From Eutrophocola sp965662685 (GTDB lineage Bacteria > Pseudomonadota > Gammaproteobacteria > Pseudomonadales > Pseudohongiellaceae): a stretch of DNA of 51,654 nucleotides. The stretch lies in NCBI GenBank assembly GCA_965662685.1, contig CBFIIQ010000021.1, positions 1-51,654 of the forward strand, read 5' to 3'. A program made the position numbers and the translations under genes. Below the pieces are notes generated by a model. The model ran no database searches. It saw only the letters and a list, made by a program, of their open reading frames with translations, and had not been told where the DNA came from. This document shows, one piece after another, positions 24,951-33,959 of the stretch (within the stretch, counting starts at the first letter, position 1; each line of letters starts with the position of its first letter).

Positions 24951-25720
24951 TGATTGGCAATGAGCCTGTAATCGATCCTTCCGCAAAAATAGGCAAGGAT
25001 GTCACGATTGGGCCCTGGACAGTTATTGGCCCCGAAGTTGAAATAGGGGATGGCTGTGATATTGCCTCCCACGTAGTCATTAAAAGTCATACCCGTCTTG
25101 GAAAAAATAATCGAATTTTCCAGTTTGCCTCTATAGGCGAGGATCCCTCAGATAAAAAATACCATGGCGAAGTCAGCTGGCTCGAAATGGGAGACAATAA
25201 TATTGTTCGAGAGGGGGCAACTCTTCACCGAGGTACTGAGTCTGGTGGAGGGATTACTCGCATAGGCTCTGATAATCTGTTCATGCCCTATACCCATGTG
25301 GCCCATGACTGTATTCTCGGTAATCATATTATTTTTTCCAACAATGCCGCGGTCAGTGGTCATGTGATAGTGGAAGATTGGGCGATACTGAGCGGCTATG
25401 CTGGTGTGTACCAGTTTCTCAGAATAGGGGCACATAGTTTTGTCGGTGGCCTTACACATATTAATATGGATGTTCCTGCTTTTGTTATCGTCAAGGGGAC
25501 CCCGGCGGAACCAAAAGGTATAAATATTACTGGCCTGGAGCGACGCGGATTTTCCAAAGAGTCAATTAGAGCGATCAGGCAGGCCTATAAAATCATCTAT
25601 CGCCAGGGACTAAAAATTGATGAAGCCCTGGAGCAGCTTGAGCCTATTGTGGAGAAACATGCTGAGTTAAAGCTGTTAATTGATTCAATAAAAGCCTCTC
25701 AGAAAGGCATTATTCGCTAG
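24950..25720 (+). CDS. lpxA: UDP-N-acetylglucosamine O-acyltransferase
   Basis: LpxA performs the first step of lipid A synthesis, moving a 3-hydroxyacyl chain from ACP to the 3-OH of UDP-GlcNAc. The 256-residue protein shows beta-helix hexapeptides from residue 8 on (IGKDVTIGPWTVIGP and similar), the catalytic His in THVAHDCILGN near residue 122, and a C-terminal helical domain starting at GLERRGFS. It starts within the fabZ stop, so it is translationally coupled. Confidence 0.97.
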   Translation: MIGNEPVIDPSAKIGKDVTIGPWTVIGPEVEIGDGCDIASHVVIKSHTRLGKNNRIFQFASIGEDPSDKKYHGEVSWLEMGDNNIVREGATLHRGTESGGGITRIGSDNLFMPYTHVAHDCILGNHIIFSNNAAVSGHVIVEDWAILSGYAGVYQFLRIGAHSFVGGLTHINMDVPAFVIVKGTPAEPKGINITGLERRGFSKESIRAIRQAYKIIYRQGLKIDEALEQLEPIVEKHAELKLLIDSIKASQKGIIR

Positions 25721-25822
25721 GCCGCTTGTAATGATGCAGGACAATGATGCATTAGCTTCAATTGTTTACCGTTTTAAAAAGTGCCTGAAAACCTCCGTCT
25801 TATTTAACAACTGGCTACTAGC

Positions 25823-26965
25823 ATGAACAAAGCCCTCCGAGTCGGAATTCTCGCTGGAGAAACATCAGGTGATTTGCTCGGTGCCGGTCTTATGCATTCA
25901 TTGCGTAAACTTCATCCTGAGATATCTTTTACAGGCATTGGTGGACCCGAGATGGAAAAAGCGGGCCTTGTCTCCAGAGTCCCCATGGAACGTCTTGCGG
26001 TGATGGGGCTGGTTGAACCACTTAAGCGGCTCCCTGAATTGCTGAGTATTAGAAAAGCCATTTACCAGGACCTGAAAAATAATCCGCCTGATGTTTTTAT
26101 TGGCATAGATTCGCCAGACTTCAATCTGGCTCTGGAAATCAAGCTGAAAGCCTTGGGGATCCCCACAGTACATTATGTCAGCCCCTCAGTATGGGCCTGG
26201 CGCCAGGGTCGAATAAAAAAGATACAGCGTGCTGTGAACCTGATGCTTGCGTTGTTTCCTTTTGAAGAAAAATATTATCTGAAAAACGATGTTCCGGTTT
26301 CTTGTGTTGGGCATCCGTTGGCTGATGAACTGCCATTGGAGGTAGATGCAACTGCAGCTCGTGAAGCACTTTCATTAGACGGGGATGCAAAAATACTGGC
26401 TATTCTGCCAGGTTCGCGACAAGGCGAAGTTTCCCGATTGGGCCCGGTATTCCTGGAAACGGCAAGGCGCTGTCTTGAAAAGTGGCCGGATTTAACTATT
26501 GTTATTCCCTGTGCCGGCGAAAATCGGAAAACACAGATCTCATCAATGCTTGAGAATGCAGGATTACCAACAATCAAGTTGATCCTGGGACAATCAAGGA
26601 CAGCCATGGCTGCCGCAGATTGTGTTTTGATGGCCTCGGGAACGGCAACACTGGAAGGCCTGCTCCTGAAAAAGCCCATGGTAGTAGCTTATAAAATGGC
26701 GCCATTATCCTATGCAATAATTTCCCGACTGCTGAAATCTCGATATATATCCTTGCCTAATCTGCTGGCTGATAAGGCTCTTGTTCCGGAACTCCTGCAG
26801 GAAGATGCCCGCCCGGAGTTATTGTTTATAGAAATAGACAAACTGCTGACACAAAGTGACAGTCGCCAGGAAGTAATTTCAACCTGGAAATCTATTCATG
26901 AAAGTCTGCGCAGAAATGCCAGCGACACTGCGGCAAAAGCTGTATTGGCCTTATGCCCAAAATAA
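25823..26965 (+). CDS. lpxB: Lipid-A-disaccharide synthase
   Basis: LpxB is a GT19 glycosyltransferase that joins UDP-2,3-diacylglucosamine and lipid X into the disaccharide-1-phosphate at the inner membrane. The 380-residue protein has the N-terminal GETSGDLLGA, GIGGPEME, and YVSPSVWAWRQGRIKKI near 125-145. The C-terminal half has LPGSRQGEV near 200 and the ASGTATLEGLLLKKPMVVAYK segment near 275-290. It lies 102 nt after lpxA and overlaps rnhB by 13 nt. Confidence 0.97.
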   Translation: MNKALRVGILAGETSGDLLGAGLMHSLRKLHPEISFTGIGGPEMEKAGLVSRVPMERLAVMGLVEPLKRLPELLSIRKAIYQDLKNNPPDVFIGIDSPDFNLALEIKLKALGIPTVHYVSPSVWAWRQGRIKKIQRAVNLMLALFPFEEKYYLKNDVPVSCVGHPLADELPLEVDATAAREALSLDGDAKILAILPGSRQGEVSRLGPVFLETARRCLEKWPDLTIVIPCAGENRKTQISSMLENAGLPTIKLILGQSRTAMAAADCVLMASGTATLEGLLLKKPMVVAYKMAPLSYAIISRLLKSRYISLPNLLADKALVPELLQEDARPELLFIEIDKLLTQSDSRQEVISTWKSIHESLRRNASDTAAKAVLALCPK

Positions 26966-27561
26966 TCCTTCCCAGATCTCTGGATCAGCATGTCCATATA
27001 AAGTTCATTGCAGGGGTTGATGAAGCTGGCAGGGGGCCGCTTGCCGGCGAGGTGGTTGCAGCAGCAGTCATACTTGACCCTGATCACCCGATAACGGGGC
27101 TTGGTGATTCAAAAAAATTATCAGAGAGCCAGAGAGAAACTCTATTTCCTCTTATCAAGCAACAGGCGCTGGCTTTTTCTATAGCAAGTTCCAGTGTCGA
27201 GGAGATAGATAATTTGAATATTTTACAGGCAAGTTTGCTTGCCATGAAAAGAGCGGTGCAAGGGCTTTCGACTTATCCTGAGCTAGTTTATGTCGATGGT
27301 AATCGCTGTCCTCAATGGCAGTATCACAGTGAAGCAATAGTCAAAGGTGATAGCAGGATTGCTGCCATTGCAGCGGCATCGATACTGGCCAAGGTGACGC
27401 GTGATCATGCCATACAGGCGCTTGATTCAATCTATCCCGGCTATGGACTGGGCAGGCATAAGGGCTATCCAACCAAGGCGCATCTGGAAGCGCTTCAACA
27501 TCTAGGGCCCACCCCTATCCACAGAAAGTCATTTGGACCGGTGGCAAAATTACTCAATTAG
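26953..27561 (+). CDS. rnhB: Ribonuclease HII
   Basis: RNase HII cleaves RNA in RNA/DNA hybrids and starts removal of single ribonucleotides from DNA. The active-site D23-E24 lie in GVDEAGRGPLAGEV. Further signatures are GDSKKLSE, SIASSSVEEID, KGDSRIAAIAAASILAKVTRD and the late GYPTKAHLEAL. Length is 202 residues. The start overlaps the end of lpxB by 13 nt. The lpxB-rnhB-dnaE order is conserved in gammaproteobacteria. A 211-nt gap follows before dnaE, in which I see no gene. Confidence 0.96.
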   Translation: MPKIILPRSLDQHVHIKFIAGVDEAGRGPLAGEVVAAAVILDPDHPITGLGDSKKLSESQRETLFPLIKQQALAFSIASSSVEEIDNLNILQASLLAMKRAVQGLSTYPELVYVDGNRCPQWQYHSEAIVKGDSRIAAIAAASILAKVTRDHAIQALDSIYPGYGLGRHKGYPTKAHLEALQHLGPTPIHRKSFGPVAKLLN

Positions 27562-27772
27562 ATCTGCAGGAAAGCCACTCAGGGTATAAAACAGGTTCTA
27601 TTCTGGGTAAACTTTCCAAAAGAAATATTACTGGGCATTCGGAGCATTTGGCTTTATTGAAGAAGTGATCCAGGCGCTTTCAACAACGTTTTAACGATTC
27701 TTAATAAGCAACACACATGACAACACTACTAGGTCCGCCTCATAGGGATTAATACCGGGATATGAACTTACA

Positions 27773-30700
27773 ATGAGTGAAGAGGGATTTGTTCATCTGC
27801 GCGTACATTCCGAATATTCTGTTATCGATGGATTGGTTCGGGTCAAAGCGCTAGCTGCAAAAACTGCAGAGCTTGGAATGCCTGCTGTTGCAATTACTGA
27901 CCACGTCAATCTATATGCCCTGATCAAGTTTTATTCTGCCGCCAACCAGGCTGGAATTAAACCCATTTGCGGTTGTGATGTTCTGGTCGCAGACGATGAT
28001 AATCCGGAAAACTTTTCTATCCTTGTGTTGCTGGCAAGAAATCTTGTCGGTTACAAAAATCTTATTGAACTGATATCCCGTGCGCATCTTGAAGGACAGT
28101 TCAGAGGCAATCCCTATATAAAACGTAGTTGGCTGAAGGATAAATCTGACGGCCTTATTGCATTATCTGGAGGGCGTGCAGGTGAGATTGGCAAGGCAAT
28201 TCTGAATCAGGATATGGCGCTGGCTGAACAATCCCTGGCAGTATTAACAGAGATATTCCCCGACAGTTTCTATCTGGAACTGCAACGGACAAATCGGCCG
28301 GGCGAGGAAGAATATATTCAGGAGGCTGTCGCCCTTGCAGAAAAATTCCATGTGCCGGTGGTGGCAACCAATGATGTCCGCTTTCTCAATAGAGATGAAT
28401 TTGAAGCTCATGAAGCCAGGGTTTGTATCAATGAGCGTCGAACCCTCGATGATCCAAGAAGACCCCGGGTCTATTCTGAAGAGCAATATTTGCGAACTGT
28501 GGAAGAAATGCAGGAATTGTTCACCGATATACCGGAGGCATTGGAAAATACTGTAGAAATCGCGCGTCGCTGCACCTTATCCCTTGAGCTGGGTAAGCCG
28601 TATTTGCCCAATTATCCTATTCCTGATGGATTGACTGTAGCTGAGTTTATGCGTCAGGAAAGTGAAAACGGGCTGAAAGAGCGACTTGAGAGTACTTTTG
28701 ACAAAGAAGCTGACGATTTTGTCGAAATAACAAAGCAATACCAGGCTCGTCTGGACTTTGAACTGGATATTATCAACCAGATGGGATTTCCGGGTTACTT
28801 CCTGATCGTGATGGAATTCATCCAATGGGCGAAAAATAATGCCATTCCGGTAGGGCCAGGCAGGGGCTCGGGTGCCGGCTCACTGGTAGCCTATGTATTG
28901 AAAATCACCGATCTTGACCCACTGGCTTATGATTTACTGTTTGAGCGTTTTCTCAATCCGGAACGTGTATCCATGCCTGATTTCGACGTGGACTTCTGCA
29001 TGGAAGGCAGGGACCGGGTAATAGAACATGTCGCTGAACTCTATGGCCAGGAAGCGGTTTCCCAAATTATTACTTTTGGCACCATGGCGGCGAAAGCCGT
29101 TATTCGCGATGTAGGTCGAGTACAGGGCAAGTCCTATGGCCTGGCAGACAAGCTTTCCAAACTGGTTCCATTTGAAGTCGGCATGACGCTGCAAAAAGCT
29201 CTGGAACAGGAAAAGCAGTTGGTTGAATTGATTGAAACAGATGAAGAAGCTGAAGAAATCATGGAAATGGCCTTCAAGCTGGAAGGGGTGATTCGTAATG
29301 TAGGCAAACATGCTGGTGGTGTGGTTATTGCGCCGACCAAACTGACAGATTTTTCTCCTCTTTACTGTGACGAAACCGGAGGCAATCTCGTCACCCAATA
29401 TGACAAGAATGATGTAGAAAGTGCTGGCCTGGTAAAATTCGATTTTCTTGGGTTGCGCACACTGACCATTATTGATTGGGCAGTGAAAATGATTAACGGG
29501 GCCAATATTCGTCCCTTGGGCAGTACAGAGAACCCGGGGCACGACAAGACAGAACATCAAAGTCAGTCTGTTGTAGATATTAATTTCATCCCGCTGGATG
29601 ATCCGGCTGTCTACAGAATGCTGGAGCAGGGAGACACCACAGCGATTTTTCAGCTTGAATCACGGGGCATGAAAGATCTGATCAAGCGGCTCAAGCCAAG
29701 TAATTTTGAAGACATTATAGCTCTGGTTGCCCTGTTTCGCCCCGGTCCTCTGGGATCGGGCATGGTGGATGATTTTATTAATCGAAAGCATGGGCGTATG
29801 TCGGTGAGCTACCCTCATCCGGATCTGGAGCCGGTTTTGAAAAACACCTATGGTGTGATTCTCTATCAGGAGCAGGTTATGCAAATAGCCCAGGTTCTCG
29901 CGGATTACACGCTGGGTGGAGCCGATATGTTGCGCCGGGCCATGGGCAAAAAGAAACCCCAGGAAATGCAGGAACAACGACAGATTTTCCTTGCCGGTGC
30001 TGCCAATAAGGGGATCGACAAAACACAGGCCGAAACCATTTTTGATCTTATGGAAAAGTTTGCGGATTATGGTTTCAATAAATCCCACTCTGCCGCCTAT
30101 GCCCTGGTCTCATATCAGACTGCATGGCTCAAGTATTACTATCCTGCGCATTTTATGGCCGCAGTGCTTTCAGCAGATATGCAGAACACCGACAAGATCG
30201 TGATACTGATCGAAGAATGTCGGCGCATGGGGATTCCCATTATTTTACCTGATGTAAACAGTGGCCGTTTCTCCTTTACTGTGGACGATCAGGGCAGAAT
30301 TATTTATGGCCTGGGTGCCATCAAGGGACTGGGGGAGGGACCGATCGAAAATATTATAGCGGTCAGGGAGGACAGTGGTTCCTTTAATAATCTTTTTGAC
30401 TTCTGTAATCGCATTAATATGTCCGTGCTTAATAAACGCGCGATTGAAGCCTTGATTCGTTCTGGTGCAATGGACAGCTTCGGTGCTGATCGGGCTGTTC
30501 TTCTTGCAAGTATGAGTGAGGCCGTGAAGACAGCTGAACAAAGTGATCGCACTGAAGCAAGTGGTGTCGCAGATATGTTTGGTGACCTGGTGCCGGATGA
30601 TGACGCTGATGATATTTATTCGAATTACAGAAATGTCCGGCCCTGGAGTGAACAACGACGCCTGCAGGAGGAAAAGGATTCCCTGGGGCTTTATCTGTCA

Positions 30701-31366
30701 GGACATCCCATAGAGGAGTATCTGCCGGAAATTCAGCTGATGACAAAAAATCGCATCGTTAACCTGAAAGCGGATAAAAGTACGCAGATGGTTATCGGCC
30801 TTATTCATGATATGCGAATTATTAAAAGTAAACGTGGCGACACCATAGCCATACTTACTCTTGATGATCGAAGTGCCCGTATTGAAGTGTCCCTTTTTGG
30901 TGAAGTCTATGAGAGTTGCCGGGAACTGCTAAGCAAGGATATTGTTGTCTTTGTAGAAGGGGTGGTGAATATCGATGAATACAGCGGTAACAGTCAGTTA
31001 CAGATTCGCGCGCGCAAGCTTATCTCTTTCAAGGATGCTCGCCAGCAATATGTCAGGAATATTACCCTGAACTTGCACCAGGAGAATATGCCCGTAGAAT
31101 CCCTGCAAAATTTACAGACTATCCTTGCTGAATACGGACATTCCGCCCATGCTAAAAATAGTCCTTTTCACAATGGTGCCAATCATAGTGCTGTTTCTGA
31201 TAACGCCCATGATAATACCTGCGATGTGATTGTTAATTATTCCAGGCAGGGCGTGACTGGAAGTATCTTGCTCGGCAAAAAGTGGCGTGTTCACGTAGAG
31301 GATGAGTTGCTGCATAAACTCCGTGAACAGTACGGCCCAAATCAAATCAACGTAAATTACCGCTAG
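27773..31366 (+). CDS. dnaE: DNA polymerase III alpha subunit
   Basis: DnaE is the replicative polymerase catalytic subunit. The 1197-residue protein has the PHP domain at the N-terminus (LRVHSEYS, ITDHVNLY), the palm with GPGRGSGAGSLVAY near 364 and the catalytic aspartates in PDFDVD (D403, D405). Fingers and beta-binding regions follow (GFNKSHSAAYA near 765), then an OB-fold near 1000-1080 and a C-terminal tau-binding domain. It is about 37 residues longer than E. coli, including a polar C-terminal insert near 1120-1145 (SAHAKNSPFHNGANHS). ATG 27773 has only a weak ribosome-binding site. Confidence 0.97.
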   Translation: MSEEGFVHLRVHSEYSVIDGLVRVKALAAKTAELGMPAVAITDHVNLYALIKFYSAANQAGIKPICGCDVLVADDDNPENFSILVLLARNLVGYKNLIELISRAHLEGQFRGNPYIKRSWLKDKSDGLIALSGGRAGEIGKAILNQDMALAEQSLAVLTEIFPDSFYLELQRTNRPGEEEYIQEAVALAEKFHVPVVATNDVRFLNRDEFEAHEARVCINERRTLDDPRRPRVYSEEQYLRTVEEMQELFTDIPEALENTVEIARRCTLSLELGKPYLPNYPIPDGLTVAEFMRQESENGLKERLESTFDKEADDFVEITKQYQARLDFELDIINQMGFPGYFLIVMEFIQWAKNNAIPVGPGRGSGAGSLVAYVLKITDLDPLAYDLLFERFLNPERVSMPDFDVDFCMEGRDRVIEHVAELYGQEAVSQIITFGTMAAKAVIRDVGRVQGKSYGLADKLSKLVPFEVGMTLQKALEQEKQLVELIETDEEAEEIMEMAFKLEGVIRNVGKHAGGVVIAPTKLTDFSPLYCDETGGNLVTQYDKNDVESAGLVKFDFLGLRTLTIIDWAVKMINGANIRPLGSTENPGHDKTEHQSQSVVDINFIPLDDPAVYRMLEQGDTTAIFQLESRGMKDLIKRLKPSNFEDIIALVALFRPGPLGSGMVDDFINRKHGRMSVSYPHPDLEPVLKNTYGVILYQEQVMQIAQVLADYTLGGADMLRRAMGKKKPQEMQEQRQIFLAGAANKGIDKTQAETIFDLMEKFADYGFNKSHSAAYALVSYQTAWLKYYYPAHFMAAVLSADMQNTDKIVILIEECRRMGIPIILPDVNSGRFSFTVDDQGRIIYGLGAIKGLGEGPIENIIAVREDSGSFNNLFDFCNRINMSVLNKRAIEALIRSGAMDSFGADRAVLLASMSEAVKTAEQSDRTEASGVADMFGDLVPDDDADDIYSNYRNVRPWSEQRRLQEEKDSLGLYLSGHPIEEYLPEIQLMTKNRIVNLKADKSTQMVIGLIHDMRIIKSKRGDTIAILTLDDRSARIEVSLFGEVYESCRELLSKDIVVFVEGVVNIDEYSGNSQLQIRARKLISFKDARQQYVRNITLNLHQENMPVESLQNLQTILAEYGHSAHAKNSPFHNGANHSAVSDNAHDNTCDVIVNYSRQGVTGSILLGKKWRVHVEDELLHKLREQYGPNQINVNYR

Positions 31367-31445
31367 GTAATCTTGGCACCTGTTATTTAATGGGCAAGAA
31401 ACCGGTACAATAGGGATCTGGTCAACACCGGCAGGTAGAGGCCTT

Positions 31446-31505
31446 ATGGAACAGGTTTCTGAAAATAAACCTTTTTACAAAACTTCATTACATAGTGGTA
31501 TTTAG
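31446..31505 (+). CDS. Possible 19-residue leader peptide before accA
   Basis: An ATG preceded by AGAGG (4 nt spacing) opens a frame of 19 codons, MEQVSENKPFYKTSLHSGI. It ends at TAG 31503-31505, 5 nt before the accA ATG, which itself has no good Shine-Dalgarno. The layout fits a small ORF whose translation delivers ribosomes to accA. It may also be chance; I know of no described equivalent. Confidence 0.3.
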   Translation: MEQVSENKPFYKTSLHSGI

Positions 31506-31510
31506 AAAAC

Positions 31511-32464
31511 ATGAATCCTGATTATCTTGATTTTGAACAACCGATTGCTGATCTTGAGGTGAAGATCAACGAGCTGAGGCTTGTCGGTGCAGACAACAAA
31601 CTCAACATTAACGATGAAATTGTTAAGCTCCAGGATAAAAGCCATAAACTGACAGAGAAAATATTCGCATCATTAACTCCCTGGCAGATTTCATTATTGG
31701 CAAGGCATCCCCTCAGGCCTTACACCGAAGACTTTATAGAACACATTTTTACTGATTTTGATGAATTGCATGGAGACAGGTATTTTGCCGATGACCAGGC
31801 TCTGATTGGCGGTGTAGCAAGACTTGATGGTATGCCGGTTATGATTATTGGCCATCAGAAGGGACGCACTACTACGGAAAAAGTAAAACGTAATTTTGGC
31901 ATGCCAAAACCTGAAGGCTATCGAAAAGCCCGACGTCTAATGCTGATGGCTGAACGTTATTCTCTTCCGGTGCTGACCTTTATAGATACCCCGGGCGCCT
32001 ATCCCGGTATAGACTCTGAAGCCCGTGGCATCAATGAAGCTATTGCCGAAAACCTTGCTGTCATGTCGCGCTTGAGAACGCCTATCATCGCTACAGTTAC
32101 AGGGGAGGGTAACTCTGGAGGTGCTATTGCCATTGGCGTTTGTGATCATCTCAACATGCTGCAGTATTCCACCTATTTTGTTATCTCTCCGGAAGGCTGT
32201 GCCACAATTCTGTGGAAATCCTCAGATCATAAGGCTGATGCGGCTAAAGCGATGGGGGTTACCTCCCAGCGTCTGGAAGAGCTCGGTATTGTGGACTCAA
32301 CCATCAAGGAGCCTCTGGGCGGTGCTCATCGTGATATAAGGCAGATGGCGGATTCCATCAGGGAAAGCCTTATAGAGCAGATACAACAATTCAAGAATAT
32401 GGATATGGATGCCTTGATTCAGCGACGTTACAAACGCCTGATGAGCCATGGCAGTTCACAATAG
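31511..32464 (+). CDS. accA: Acetyl-CoA carboxylase carboxyltransferase alpha subunit
   Basis: AccA pairs with AccD (not in this window) to move the carboxyl group from biotin to acetyl-CoA, making malonyl-CoA for fatty acid synthesis. The 317-residue length is standard. Signatures visible are the N-terminal LDFEQPIADLEVKI, the crotonase-fold core with GDRYFADDQALIGG, HQKGRTTTEKVKRNFGMP, FIDTPGAYPGI and GEGNSGGAIAIG (oxyanion region). It follows dnaE by 144 nt, the conserved order in gammaproteobacteria. Confidence 0.97.
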   Translation: MNPDYLDFEQPIADLEVKINELRLVGADNKLNINDEIVKLQDKSHKLTEKIFASLTPWQISLLARHPLRPYTEDFIEHIFTDFDELHGDRYFADDQALIGGVARLDGMPVMIIGHQKGRTTTEKVKRNFGMPKPEGYRKARRLMLMAERYSLPVLTFIDTPGAYPGIDSEARGINEAIAENLAVMSRLRTPIIATVTGEGNSGGAIAIGVCDHLNMLQYSTYFVISPEGCATILWKSSDHKADAAKAMGVTSQRLEELGIVDSTIKEPLGGAHRDIRQMADSIRESLIEQIQQFKNMDMDALIQRRYKRLMSHGSSQ

Positions 32465-32529
32465 TACTTGCAGTTAAGCTGTGATTGACAATTGCTCGCG
32501 ATAAAATAATGCCAGCCGAGGCATGTAAT

Positions 32530-33897
32530 ATGGCCTTTTCCCCGCAACAGCTTCTTCCTTTTCTCCCTGGCGAGAATACCAGTTTTCATATCGCCTTCAG
32601 TGGTGGCATGGATTCTCATGTCTTGCTTCATGCTCTCTGTGAGCTTAAAAAGGGTGGGTACATCAATGCGGCTTTGACGGCATTGCATGTGAATCATGGG
32701 CTGAGTCCGAACGCAGAGAAATGGGCAAGGCACTGCCATGACGTCTGCGTTTCCCTTAAGGTGCCATTGATTAATCACGACGTGAAAGTGGAAAAAATGG
32801 GCAATGGGCTCGAAGATGCTGCAAGGAATATGCGCCTTGGTATCTTTACCAAAGCAGTCAAAGAAGGCGGATGCGTGCTGACAGCTCATCATCTGGATGA
32901 TCAGGTAGAAACCCTGTTGTTCCGTTTGATGCGGGGAACTGGTTTGCGAGGAATGTCCGGCATGGCAGTAGAGAGAATACTGGGCAATGGCAAAATGATT
33001 CGGCCTCTGCTTCACCTCACCCGCGAGGAACTGGCCAGCTATGCCAATGAGCACAATTTGAAATGGATCGATGATGAAAGTAATGCCGTGGTCGACTTTG
33101 ATCGCAATTATTTACGGCAGAAAGTCATGCCTTTGCTGGGTGCCCGTTGGCCTGGTTATCACAAAAACTGGCAACGTTTTGCGCAGCTTGCCGAAGAAGG
33201 TGAACTCTTGCAAAATGAGCTGGGTAGTCAAGATCTCGCCCGTGTAAGCAGAGGCTCTCATAAACTCGACCTGTTAGCATTAAAAGAATTCAGTTGCCTG
33301 CGACAGCGAAATATCCTGCGCTCCTGGTTCCTGTTGCTTGAAGAATATCACCAGATTCCTGCGCCGGACTACAATATCATTGAGCAGGTTTTTCAGGTTT
33401 TGATTCCTGCAGCGCAGGACGCTATGCCACTCATCAGTTGGGGTAAATCTGGCCAGCGTTTTGAGCTGCGACGTTTTGCTTCCCATATCTACTTTGTCTT
33501 GCCGCAAACGGTAGATCAGAAATCCAACACAATGACCTGGAATAGCGCCAATCTGTTAGAGCTGCCCGGGAAGCTGGGCACACTTGGACTGGTCGAAACA
33601 AATGAAAAGGGTATAGCTCTGGATCCCGGCGAAATCCTTGAAGTGAGATTTAAGCAAGGGGGCGAACAGGCGAAACCTTTTGCTAGAAAAACCCGCTCGC
33701 TGAAAAAAATATTGCCAGATTATCAGGTTCCACCCTGGCTTCGTGCCAGTACACCCCTGATTTATAGGCAGAACGAATTGGTGGCAGTCGCCGACTTGTT
33801 TATCTGTGATAAATATATGGCGACAAGTGCTTCGACCAGGAATAAAAAATTATATAAATTTCAGTGGCAAAGAGAAGATTTGCATTGTGGCTACTAA
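32530..33897 (+). CDS. tilS: tRNA(Ile)-lysidine synthetase
   Basis: TilS adds lysine to C34 of the AUA-reading tRNA-Ile using ATP, changing both codon and charging identity. The PP-loop SGGMDS is at residues 24-29 from this start. It is followed by HVNHGLSPNAEKWARHC, the AHHLDDQVETLLFRLMRGTG segment, and a C-terminal substrate-binding domain (LKKILPDYQVPPWLR). The frame opens at a TTG at 32485. I chose ATG 32530 because a GAGG lies 8 nt upstream and the N-terminus then matches the family; the protein is 455 residues. It is 20-66 nt downstream of accA, depending on start. Confidence 0.93.
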   Translation: MAFSPQQLLPFLPGENTSFHIAFSGGMDSHVLLHALCELKKGGYINAALTALHVNHGLSPNAEKWARHCHDVCVSLKVPLINHDVKVEKMGNGLEDAARNMRLGIFTKAVKEGGCVLTAHHLDDQVETLLFRLMRGTGLRGMSGMAVERILGNGKMIRPLLHLTREELASYANEHNLKWIDDESNAVVDFDRNYLRQKVMPLLGARWPGYHKNWQRFAQLAEEGELLQNELGSQDLARVSRGSHKLDLLALKEFSCLRQRNILRSWFLLLEEYHQIPAPDYNIIEQVFQVLIPAAQDAMPLISWGKSGQRFELRRFASHIYFVLPQTVDQKSNTMTWNSANLLELPGKLGTLGLVETNEKGIALDPGEILEVRFKQGGEQAKPFARKTRSLKKILPDYQVPPWLRASTPLIYRQNELVAVADLFICDKYMATSASTRNKKLYKFQWQREDLHCGY

Positions 33898-33959
33898 GGC
33901 TATCTGATAACCTGCACTTCCATCAGAATCATAGACTAATAACAACTGATGGACCCTAA

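Noticed and set aside
28934..29560. A 208-codon antisense frame inside dnaE
   Set aside because: It is opposite the conserved polymerase palm region. The translation has no family features.
32485..32529. TTG at 32485 as the tilS start
   Set aside because: It has no ribosome-binding site and adds 15 unconserved residues. ATG 32530 has GAGG at proper spacing and the expected N-terminus.
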